Position numbers and translations under genes: made by a program
Notes under the pieces: model-generated
Seen by the model: the letters and a program-made list of their open reading frames with translations, nothing else
Databases searched by the model: none
Told to the model about the DNA's origin: nothing
Assembly (NCBI RefSeq): GCF_001522545.3
Contig: NC_031769.1
Location: 68,934,640-68,998,639 of the forward strand
Reading direction: 5' to 3'
From: Parus major
Taxonomy: Eukaryota; Chordata; Aves; Passeriformes; Paridae
DNA length: 64,000 bases
In this document: positions 1 through 11,600 of the stretch, piece after piece
Position numbering within the stretch: the stretch's first letter is position 1
How the letters are laid out: each line of letters begins with the position of its first letter

Positions 1-1740
1 TTGTTCAGTGTGGCTTTTCCTGATAGATGTAGGTGGCTTCTAATTTTCTGCTGTGGTTCATACTATGCTGTGGCTGCCAGAGCAGTCACAGTTTGGTTTG
101 GGGGACACGGTGTGCGACAGAGGCCAGAAGGCAGCTTAGACCCTGGAGCTGTAGACTTTGTTGATGTGGCTGATGGGTCAGTGCTGGTTCATGACTGTTG
201 TTTTCTGTGACACTGTTACCATAAGTGTTAATAGCCCAAGGCACATGATTTCTGATTATTTATTAATTCCTGTATTTGTTATTTCATGCTGCCTCACTTG
301 TTCTGGATTAAGAAATGATGGTAGTGGGCACTGGTGTATAAATATCTGTATCACTGAAACAATTAAGTATGTTACTTTCTGGATCCCATAACAATGTTAA
401 TGGAGTTTAAGGCTTGTACTTTTTTTTACAGGATCTTTGCATTAGTATATCTAACCAGCATAAATCAAACAAACAGATAATAAAATAAATCAAAAAACTA
501 AATCATCATCGATTGAGAAAGTGAAGGGTGGTTCTGCTTTAAATAGTGACATAGGGTGGAAAAGTTCATTATAGTTTGCTAATTTTCAAAGGAAGTGGTT
601 TGCAGGTGAAAAGATGTTTTTTTTTCAAATGCCATCATCTCCCTGAATGTGCACTTGTGCCATGTTGTGTGTTGTAATGCATATGAATAATACAAATCAA
701 ATTAGGCTGTTAGTTACAGTTGAATAGCTGTTGTCATAAAGTTGCACCCTGCTGTCATTTGGAGCTGCACAAGTATGTGAGGGTGGTACTACCTTTCTTT
801 TGCTTCAGAACACCTAATGGCATTTATCCTTTCAAGCTATAATGATATGTTTAAAATATATGTCATTACTGATCACTTTTTTCCTTGGAGCCAGCACCAT
901 TATTTTTAAGACTTATTTTGTTGATCTAAATTCCATACTGTGAATGGATAGGACTTGATTGACTGGCATAGGCCACACATTCCATTAATTGTCTCTTCAA
1001 CTACACATCAACAGTTCCTTCAGGAGTGTGAAACTTGAGGCTTACTTAAACCAAGGTCACTCTGCTATTATAGCTCAAACAACTTTCAGCTGTGCTAGTG
1101 AGATTATATATAAGTAGGAATGACAGTATGCTGGAATCTAAATTCTGCTTTGCCTACTCTTTTTTTCCTCCTTTGTGTTTTATCTCAAGTATTTAACAAT
1201 ATATTGTTCAACTCGTGTGTTGGCCAACATGCTCTGGATTTCTGCCTCTTTAGGAAGCAAAAGACACCAAATGCACTTCCTCTTTACTCTCCAGTTCACA
1301 GGTCCCAAGCATCATAAGAGCCACTTGTGACTTCCTTTGCCCCAAAAAAAGATGTGGATAAAACGAAGAATAGCTAACTCATGTTTGGGCTGCTAGTGCT
1401 GGCACTCTGAGATTGCTTGTTCTCTTTAAAAATGCTATCTAATGCTTACCATGAGGAGATAGTAAACTCTAACTGCTTGTTATTTGTATCTGTGCTTAAA
1501 TCATGAGCAGAAGAAAAATGTTTGACACTTGATAGTTCTTGTCCTGTCTTCTCATGATACAAGGTGATCGTAACCCTTTCCTGGGACAGAAAATAGATCA
1601 TGAACTAGACTGTGTGGGTTTATCTGCAGCAGTGTGAAAATTCAGCAATATTAATGTGCAGTAATAACTTGGGAGTGGTTTGGAGTTCCATATGGGCATG
1701 GACTTAATGGACTGTGCTCTTTTTTTTTTTTCCGGAATTT

Positions 1741-1785
1741 GGGGTGGTTGGGGGGTCCTCCGGGGGGGTTTGGGGTGGTTTTGGG
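1741..1785 (+). other. G-rich run, G-quadruplex candidate
   Basis: The + strand has runs of 4, 6, 7, 4 and 3 consecutive G separated by short T/C-containing loops, bounded by T-rich tracts at 1720-1731 and 1786-1793. Four or more G-runs of at least three with short loops satisfy the usual quadruplex pattern. In the + (sense) strand it could form in the PIGN pre-mRNA as well as in DNA. Confidence 0.6.
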
Positions 1786-3117
1786 TTTTTTTTAAGAAGC
1801 TCGACTAATAATTAAGCAATAAAGTATAATCACTGTGATGTGATTATGATGCTTAATGTTTATCAGTTAAATAACCTTTACCTAAATCCTAGGTTGAGTC
1901 TGTGCTAAGAAACTAGGGACCAAAATACTGTAAGTCTAGATTAACTAATGGGAAAAAACAGTCTTGTTGATGCATTTCTGATTTTTGAAAATATTTATTA
2001 AATATTTGAAAATAGTTTTGGAAGATCCAACTTTTTTTTTTTTTTTTTCCTTTTAGTGTAAAAGTTTAAATTCCAGGAACTCGGTCTTGGAGATGAGTTC
2101 CAGTAATGGCCTAACCACAATTTATTATGACCAAAGGGTAGGATATGCTCAAGGTATTCAGTTAATGTCTTCTCACTGAAAGGGACACGTAGATACAGAT
2201 GGCCAAAAATTGTGGGTTTTTCTTGTATTCTCTTCTCACTTTGAACACAGTATTCCATTCTTCCTTTGTCCCCTTTCTGTTGGAGAAAGGCAATCCAACC
2301 CTTCAGACTGTTCTTTCTGTGCAGGGTGGTGGATGGAGTCCAGACCTGAATTATGCTAAACTTTGAAGCTCTGCAGACAGTGCTGTGACTAGATGTTGAT
2401 TTGTGCCAGTGGATTTCAATATAGTTCTGCTCTAATTAGCAGTACAATGGTTTTATGATTTATTTTAAATGTGTGTCTTGTGCATGATCATGCTCAATGG
2501 ATCTAAACCTGGCATATATATTTGTCCTGCCTTTGTACTTTCGTTTTACTTCTGAAAACTGGCATAACTATTTAAACTCTCCCATCAACACAAATCAGTG
2601 TGCACAGCTTTAAGCAGCCAATTAAATTAAGTTGTCCTAGATTAAGGAGCTTTGTAAAAAGAAAAAGTTTGTTTGGTCTCCCTAGTACATGCAGTCAGCA
2701 ACAGTTTATCAGCTGTACTAAAGAATCATGCTTCCATGGAAGACATAGTTTGAGGAAACAAAAGATCCCAGACTACTTAGATGTTTAACATTTTAAGGTT
2801 CCTATTTTGTTTAGACATCTGTAAATAATTTTTTCTTCTTTCCTTTCTCGCATCTGAGGAGGGAGATGATTAAATCAAGATTTCACATAGTTATAACTAA
2901 AATTCTGTTGTAGTAGTTTAATTAGTATTACATTATAATTAAGTTCACAGCTTGCTGTAAATGGGAAACTTGGTATCATATCTTTTATGTTGCATATCAG
3001 TTGTAACCAGTGCATTATTTTGTTGCTAGTTGCCAGAAAATCAAGCAAAAGTTGCCAGGATAATTTAAGAAGTTTGAAAGGAATCTGTAGTCGTCTTGAA
3101 TCCACCTCCCTTCATGA

Positions 3118-3490
3118 AGGAGGTTCTGGTAGAACAATGTGCTAAGGTTTTCCCCAGTCGAGTTTTGAGCATGTCCAAGGACAAGCCTTTTAAGCAGCTA
3201 TTCCAGTATCTGGCTATAGATATGGTCTTCCAAATAATTTTTAAAAGTCTCTTTGTCTTACTGCAATTTTCCACATTCCAAATTGTGAGTTTTCCCCTAT
3301 CTCATCTCTGAGGCTCTCTGATCAGTCTGGCTCAAATCAGAGTATTGAGATTCCCTTCACCCTCATGGTAGATGGTTGTATACAGCAATAGGACCTCTCC
3401 TTAGCTGCTTTTACTTGAGACTGGAAAAACTGAGTGCTCTCAGCCTCATAGTTGTTTACTGTTGACCTTGAAACTTCTTGGTGAGATTCA
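3118..3490 (-). mobile_element. Decayed CR1 LINE fragment (antisense)
   Basis: The stretch ccagtcgagttttgagcatg followed by tccaaggac, then ctattccagtatctgg, and later aggacctctccttagctgc with ctctcagcctcatag, follows in order the reverse complement of the avian CR1 3' region. Divergence is high, so it is an old copy. Boundaries are approximate. Confidence 0.7.
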
Positions 3491-5223
3491 GCTTTACATA
3501 TACAGGGGAGGCAATATTACTGAATAGAGGAAATTAAAGGGAAACAAGAATAAAAGAGTGAGACAGGAGGATAGTTAAAATAGAGTGATGGGTTGGGAAC
3601 TAGTGCTGACTAGAGGTAGGACTCAAGTTTTGTGAACACTGAGTACCAAAAAGAAGAGGCCTTTAGCAGGCCTCTGGGAGATGCAAAGATATCAGTTCAG
3701 TGACATCCAGAGCAAGGTGAAGTGATTTTGCCCTTAGTGTGTTTGGTACTTGCTCCCCAAATCACCACTTTTATCAGCCATCACTCCCTGTGGTGAGTTT
3801 CCTGTTGCTTTTTGGAATTTTTTTCAGTAAACCATTTTTTTTCAAGTTTCATGGGATAAAGTTTGCTATTTGCTCTGGGAAAAGATTTTTGTCTTCTTGT
3901 TTGTAATTGGCCAGAATTCAGGAAAACTGTTCTGGCTGTTGCTGCTGCTCTGGCTTATGAGGTGGCTGGGATGGGGAAAGTGGGATGCTTTTGGTGTATC
4001 ATGGGGATTTGTCTGGTGGGACATAAGCTCAGGCCTCACCTTCCTCTGAATGGTTTATTTTGCTTAATCATTCTGTGGTAGAAAATCATATATGCCTTCT
4101 AATATTGATCTACATTTTAGGATTTAATTTTGGGAGTTTTCCTGCTTGTCTGTTTTGATATGCTTTGTTTTGATTTCCTTTTATTTAATTAAATTAAGGA
4201 AACAGGGTTTTATTGTATCCTGCAAATTACTGGTGTGCTCTGGAAAGCTTCTTCATTCTGTGGTCAAATATGTGCAAGTAGATGGATCTCTGTGGGAAAT
4301 GAAAATCTCCTTTAAAATAATTATATTGCTATTTAATGTAATCCGATTTTTTTCTTTTATCTTTGTTTAAAATATCTCTGGACTTTGGTCGTGATTTTGT
4401 TTGGACAAGAGTTGAAGCTGAGAGCATGCAAATATTAGTCCATGCGGCTTGTGTGTACTCAGGGAGTTAGAAAAGTGGAATTGCATACTGCCATGGTTTC
4501 TTGGCATAGCTCACTGTGGCATCCTCACTGCCACTTTGGTCTTCCTCTGGGTGCAGTGACTTTTGTTCATACAAGGTATGAGCTTTAGATTTTAAGAGCT
4601 CCATCACTGTCACAGCTGGGTGGTGGACTGCCCTGTCCTTTGGTGGCAGATATGCTTCCCCGCCTCTACCAGCATTTTCCCTGGACTCTCGCATAAGGTT
4701 CAAAGACACTCTCACTTATGTTAGTGTACTGAAAGGTCCTCTAGATGGTTTTTGAACTATGATCCTACCCAACTTTGTTTCCTTGGGTAGTGCTGTTACT
4801 AAGGAGCTGATGCTGCAATAGCTGTCTGCCTGCATTTTGCATTGCTGTAACGTGGCTCACCTAACACAGAATAGCCGTTTCAAGACTCATTCAGTCCAAG
4901 GGGAAGATCCTCCCCTGGCATCTGCCTCAGGGATGCTTAAGTAGGACATGTGCAAGGCAGATGTATGTTCTGTAGTTCATGTATTTGCAAAGCATGTCAT
5001 GTTTTGTTCTTTTTTTAATTCAGTTTCTGCAAACAAACTGTAGTGTGATATCTCAGTCCTGCAAAACCTCTTTCCAAAGCAAGAGTATTTGAAACCTTTG
5101 CTTCCAATTTAAATTCAGTAAATCAGTAGAAATGTAGAGCCATAAGTGGCACTCAGCAATGGCTCATCAATTTGTTTATACAGGAGGCAAAGAAGGGATG
5201 ATGTATTTTTGCCTATGCAAACT

Positions 5224-5330
5224 CAAAAAAACCCATACAAAACCAAAATAAACCAAAAAAAACCCATACAAAACCAAAATAAACCAACAAATAAAAACCC
5301 AGCAAAAAAAGCCACCCAAACAACAAAAGA
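5224..5330 (+). repeat. A-rich tandem repeat, ~31-bp unit
   Basis: Two near-identical copies of a unit containing cccatacaaaaccaaaataa start at about 5232 and 5263 (period 31), followed by decayed A/C-rich sequence to about 5330. It accounts for the Lys/Asn/Pro-rich ORF across it, which is not a gene. Confidence 0.8.
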
Positions 5331-5576
5331 ACACTTCAACATAAATGTTGTCTTAGATAAGCTGAAAATTTGGGCTGATTGCACTGATAGTAGTTTTCCT
5401 CCAAGCTGTAAATTGGGAAGTCATTATTTTTCCTCTTTTTAAACTCTAATAACTACTAATATTTTGACATGGAAACAGCAGTGTTTTAGTTTTAATAAGA
5501 TGCTTATCTTCTTCCATTTTACTCAGATTAATATATTAATGGCTTATTCCATACAGAGCTTTTTTAATTCTTCCAG

Positions 5577-5681
5577 AAGCAATCAAACATTGTTCTCTGC
5601 TCTGAATGATGAGAAAGTGGTTCTGTTCCTGCATTTGCTAGGCATAGACACCAATGGACATGCTCATCGGCCAAACTCAAG
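5577..5681 (+). CDS. PIGN: PIGN exon with the GIDTNGHAH metal-site motif
   Basis: The first coding exon in the window starts with the third base of a split Arg codon (phase 2) after acceptor ttccag and ends AG before donor GTAATC. It encodes 34 whole codons running through [20 protein letters not shown]. The Asp and His residues of GIDTNGHAH sit where alkaline-phosphatase-superfamily enzymes bind one of their two metal ions (family knowledge). The acceptor is a CAGAAG tandem, so a 3-nt shift is possible. The matching upstream exon, expected to end in a -FFxxxAR-like sequence, was not found in 1-5576. Confidence 0.95.
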
Positions 5682-8600
5682 GTAATCAAGATATTAATAA
5701 GTGTATCTTTCTTACTAGTTTTAAATGCATATAGTAACATTTTTAACAGTGCAATTTATCAAGCCAGAAACAAGACTTGTTGTGTTGGGGATCATGTATG
5801 TCACCGTTATCACCTACATTCTGAACTTTTTGTGTTATTTTGTTTTTTAAGGTCCCACCTTGTAGAAATGACAGATTTTTGCTCTATACACTATGTCAGG
5901 TTGTACTCCTTTATTCAAGTCTGATTTTTAGCAATTGTTTTAGTTACAGCCAACACAAAATGTAGAGGATATGTAGGAAATGCAATTTTAAACATAAAAT
6001 GGATGCAGTTTTCAGACACCCCACTGCTGAAGTGATCATTGAATTTATAGACAACAGTAAGCTCAGCAATAATGGCTGCAAATTCTAGCATTGTTTTGGC
6101 TTTCCTTATTGCCCTTGAATGATGAGTTTAGATTAACAGTTCTCATCACCAATTCATCTTGAAGTGTGTAATTTGAGAACTTTCTTTAAATTTCTTCACA
6201 TCCTGCTTTGCAGGATTTTATGTCTTTCTCTTGATCCTTGCATACTTTTAAAATTCTGATTTCCTACACTGTTCTAAAGTTCATACTTACTGTATGTCTA
6301 ATGCTCATTTATTATTATTTTTTTAAAGACAGAGTTTTAAAACTGACTTTAGCAACAGATGGGAAAATAGTTCTCGGAAGTTAATCATGGTCACTTTTTC
6401 TAAAAAGATACAATTTTTTTATTTAGCCTCTATTCCAGAAAACTAGGGTCTGTCCTGATCTGTGAATCATCTCAAAACACTGACTGCCTGGTGAGATCTT
6501 TCTTTGCTATTTAGTTACCAGCTTAAAGTATTTTTTGCAATTTACTATTTAACGTTATTTGAGTTTTCCAGAATTCCTTTGTTTTGGCATTCTGCTTAAC
6601 TTGCCTGGCAGCTGTGAGTAGTAAAATTATAGTCTTATGTCAAGGACAGGTCAGATTTGAAATATAAATCCATTTGAAACTGTGGTTTCAGTAATCTTCA
6701 AATTGTGCTGCAATGATTTAATATCTCAGTAAGACTCAGAGGTGGAGAGATTTTACATCTAGGAAGCCTTTTGTTAGCTTGAGGTTCTTTTGAGGTTAAA
6801 GCTGTCTGTACTCAAAGGATTGGGCTTTATGACCATGGATAAGTTGCTTTATACCAACTGTGAGAGTCACCTTGAATGTAACACATTTTTTTCCTGTTTT
6901 TAAGGGAATACCATGAGAACATTAAACTAGTTGATGAGGGTGTGAAAGAAATTGCTTCACTGATTGACAATTTCTATGGAAATGATGGGAAGACTGCATT
7001 TATTTTGACTTCTGACCATGGAATGACAGATTGGGGTGAGTATTTTTAAATATTGAGTCAGTTGAGTTTATGGGCATCTGATGTATGATTAGAGAGCTCT
7101 GTCCCATGAGAAGCTTTGGAACCCTTGCTTTGATTTGGTATACTAAGTGTTGCTTGTTTATGAAAATCCATGCAAATTGCTGTGACAGCTACATTCCATG
7201 TCTGGACAAAAACAGACACTAAGTTAGAGCTTAACTTCTCAGTGACTGCTAGTAGGGATAGAAAGATTGCTGCAGAAAACCACCTTAAGCAGGAGGAGAT
7301 GGTGTTATTTGGCTGCCAGCAGCAAATTTGGTCTTGTTCCAGCCCCTCTGGGAGATACAGTTCTCACTTTGGCACTCTAAAGCACCTGGAAAAGGTGGGA
7401 AATCTGTCCAGGAGGTAGTGAAAAACTATATAGGGAGAGGTTTTGTGAGGAGTGCAGAATCTTTTTGCTTATTTTCGTCTTTTAAGCACAGCAGAAAGGA
7501 TGGGACTGCTGTGTGATCTTTCTAGAGGAGACTGGTGCTGGAGACAGGTGAAGAAGCTGAGAGTAGAGAGAGGAGAGTGAGGTATGGGCTGACGATGCTG
7601 ATACCCACAGAGGAGACTTGTGAAGGGTATGGCCACAGTGACCAAATGCTTTGAGGGCAGATGAGGAAAGTTAACAGTGGTAAACTCATTTAGACATTTT
7701 CCCCATGTTCTTTCTTTTTCAAGAATCTTAAGAACACTCCTGTCCTTGTGTGCTGCCAGTGAAAGTCGTAAGTCTCTCTTCCAATGCTGTGCATTTGCAG
7801 CTACTATGATACTTTTGAACCAAGGCTGCTCCAGGCATGTTTTGTTGTGGCAAAACAACAGTCAAGATCTTATTCTGTGTGTGAAATCCTGCAGTTTTTC
7901 AATTGAAGGGATGCAGATTTTTTCTGCCATCGGAGATAACAAAAATATTTGTATATTTATTCAATCAGCCTAATTACCATCTGTTCATTTGCAAAATAGT
8001 CCGTTTTGAATATTATTTACTGTTGAGCTGGCTGCCACTTGCAATAAAATCTTAATTCTGCTGTATTTTTTTTGTATGTTTCAATAAATTATTTTATAAT
8101 TTTTTAATAAGAGAGGGGTGTGTTTATATGTATTTTTATTTATATGATCATAGGGATCTCAGGAGGTCCAGCCACCTGCTCAAGGCAGGATTAGCTTTGG
8201 AATCAGACACAGATGCTAGGGTTTTATTCAGCAGGGCCGTTAAAACCTCAGATTGATGGAGCCTATGCAACCCTTTTGGGCAGCCTGCTCTGCTGCCTGC
8301 CTGCCCTCGTGGAGGGGGAAAGCTTTTCTTTATCTGCAGTCTGAACTTCCTTTGTTTCAAATTATGCCTGTTCTGTCATGCTCCCACTGTGCACTGTAGT
8401 GACACTCTGGCTCCATCCTCTCTCAGACCCTCTCACAGTGGGGTACAGGCAGGCTGCTCTGGTATGTTCTCCCCAAAGCTATTTCTTCTCCAGGCTGAAC
8501 CAGTCCCAGTCCCTCAGCTGCTTCTGACAGGGCAAGTGCTCCTCACTGAGACCATTCCAGATGATGGGTGTCCTTCCGGTGCCAGAGGAGCCCAAAACTG

Positions 8601-11600
8601 GATCCAGTGTCTAGAGGTTGTCTCACAGGTACTGAATAGAGGAAAACAATCCCTTCCCTGAAACATTCTCCTGTTAACACTGCCTGAGGTGCTGTTGGCC
8701 TTCCTTGCTGCCAGAGTGAGCTGCAGGGGTGTTCTCATTATGTACTGGATCCTTTGAAGGGGGAATAAAAGGTGTTAGGAGTTAACTTCTTCAGGCTTAG
8801 AGAACCACTGGTCTGTCATAGTTTTCTGTCATCTCTTCATGAAGGAAAAGCTTGATCTTGTGCCAGAAGTGTCAATAACTTTGAAGTTGACATAATTGAT
8901 TCCAAGAGCAAACCCAGAGGTTCCGCTTAGGCCCATTGTGAGCTATCTGAAGGGCAGTTCAGGAGCTTTAATTTGAGCTGGTTGGTAGTATCAGCCACTG
9001 CTGCAGACTTTCAGCGGTTATTTACAGAATGGGATGTGTACCAGTTTTAAAACAAATTAAACACTGGAAAGATGGAGGGGGGGACTATTAGGGAAAAGAA
9101 TATTGTCTGAATTAGACATGATCAAACATGTTGGGGTTGCTAACAAAAACCAGTGAAGTTGCTTTCTTCATCTGACCCCATAATTTTGATTTAAATTGAT
9201 GTCAGATGGAACTGCTGACCACCAACGCAGGGCATTCCATGCCCACCCTCACCTTGGCCTCTTGTTCCTGCTACCATCCTGATACAAGTACCTGTGTGGT
9301 ATGCTGGACTATGGAACAGACAACTGAACAACAACCCTTCTTCCCTCTTTCCCCTGAAAAAGTCTATTTGGAGAGTGTTGGGGGTGGAATCTGGAATTGA
9401 CCCAGCTGAAAAGAACTCCTCTTGTTATTCAGATCAGGCTGCAACCTGGTCCTTTGTAACAGGGAGGGAGTGGGTGCAGCTGCCTCTCTCTGCTGTATCT
9501 CTTAAAGTATTCATAGAGGCAGAATATCAGTGAAATGCAAGTGGAGCTGGTGTCTTGGCTAAAATGTAAACTTACCAAAATATCACTTTCCTCCTGCAGT
9601 AGTAAGAATATAACTGATATAAGAAATAATCCCTGGAAGATACAGGAAGTGCTCTCTCCATAAGGTCTTTTTCCAAGTTCTTCAAAGAAGAGCAATTGTT
9701 GCTGTTTTTTGAACCCAGAGAGTGCCCACCAAGAAAGATCAGAAATCTAATTCCCAGACCAGTGTGTTCTTAAGCTTTGAGCTGTTTAAAGTAAGCAAAG
9801 TTGTCTCTTCAGCTGTGCTACAGTGATTGTTTTAAGGACAGAGTTGGGTATGAAATTTGGAATAGCCTTAAGGCTGCACAACAGTGTGTTTTTTTTGCCC
9901 TTTGTATTTATTAAAATATGTATTTATAGACAGGGAAGAGCATGTGTCTGTGCAAATGTAAGGAAAATGTGTAGTCTTGTGCACCATGCAGTGACCTACA
10001 TAGGGTTTGTGTATCAGTCCTTCCCTTTGAGGCTGTGTTATCTCACTGCTCTGGTACCTCACCCACTGGGTTCAATCACCAGTGTTTCTTTCAAGCTTGT
10101 GTGGCTCCTGCTTTAGTACAACTGCTGCTGACATGTCATAGTTTTCAACCTTCCTGCTTTTGGTGGCTGATACGTTAATCTGGAGGGAACCAATTTCCCC
10201 AGGGAAGAAAGTAATGTTTTATCAATTTTTAAGGAGTGTGCTAGACTTTGAAACCTTAAAAATTAAGTTCTATCATTGTTGTAAGGATGAGAGTTGCAAT
10301 GCATATTGCTTCCTGGTTTTGAAGTGGAAGTCTAATTTTTATTCAGGGGTCAGTTCTATATGATTTTTTATTTTTTTCACATGTCCCTAATATTACTGAA
10401 ATCAAGCATTCCTGGTTTCACTGAGATGCTCAGGATAAGCACATGTACATGTTTTGAGCTGATATATGTTGAGGCTTTAAAAATACTATGGCTTTAATTT
10501 CTTTATGTTAAAAATTTGGGGGTTTTAATATAAAAAGTTTTATCTTTATAGTCTTGATTTAACTGATACTGATTTCCCACCTTGAAACTTGAATTTAGCC
10601 TTTATTGTTAGTTACTTGTTAGTGACATAAAAATAAGCTATGAAGTTGGAATTAGTTGTCTGTAACAGGCTTTTAGTATGTCTGTAACAAGAGCTTAGTA
10701 CATGTGTGCATATTTTTATTGCATGTAGATTTTGTTTGTTTTTACAGCACATGTCTTAAAATTTATATTTTTTTTTTGTTTGGTGTGTCTTAGGATCCCA
10801 TGGGGCTGGTCATCCCTCAGAAACTTTAACACCACTGATTGTATGGGGTGCTGGGGTAAATTATCCACAGAAAGTTACTTCCCAGTTCTTTGAAGACAAT
10901 TTTTTGAAAGGTAGGTAAAATATAAAACTTAAGTGAAAGATTCTGCTGGAAATGGAGATGTTTTTAACCATTAAACCTGATGATCTTCACTAACTTCTTT
11001 TCCATTTCAGTAAGTTTGATTTGCTTTGTGTGGTGTGTAAAGAAAAGGGGCAGGGTATGCCTTAAGGAAGCTACTGCTAAATTGGGTGGATAACATCAGT
11101 CAGTTTTCTTTTCTAATCATAGAATTGAAAACTTTCTCTCTTTGTTGACAGGAGGCTATTCATGCTCCTAAAACTTACTTCAAGAGGAGACTTAATTTTT
11201 AGGATCTCCCAGTGGACGAATGCTGTTTGTACAGAAACACCATAAGTTGACAAGTTCAAAGACGCCTTTCTAACTTCACAGCAGAACCCTGTGGACTTTC
11301 CAGGGGCTATCTTGTCTCATTTGCATCCTTGTAGCTATTGTGCAAATGTAAATGGCTTTTCTCAATGAAAGACTGTGATTCTTCACTGTTATTTTTCCCT
11401 TTGATAATTTATTTAAGAGTAAACTTTTTAAAAATAATGAATTTCCATTATTTCAAATACATAATGCAATAAACACTGAAATATCAGTGGGGTTAGAGAG
11501 TCTTTAACATGTGATTAAATTGTTCCTCTTTGACATGGTCCATTCTTGTAGCCTGCTCTGTTCCTTAAGATAGCTTGAGTCTTGGGTTATTGCTCACAAT

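Larger units (their letters stand above)
1..5576 (+). other. PIGN: PIGN intron (5' part outside window)
   Basis: No PIGN exon was found here, although the missing ~190 N-terminal codons must lie on this side. It holds a G-rich run near 1741, a T17 run at 2032-2048, a decayed CR1 copy and an A-rich tandem repeat. Several ORFs of 60-98 codons show no recognisable protein. Confidence 0.8.

Noticed and set aside
3714..3722. agcaag|gtgaag as the donor of the missing upstream PIGN exon
   Set aside because: The translation before it does not resemble the expected sequence preceding the Arg-Ser junction and no acceptor fits.
4467..4715. 82-codon minus-strand ORF with a protein-like composition
   Set aside because: Charged and fairly balanced, so considered as a retrocopy or antisense exon, but no family recognised and no splice or poly(A) support.
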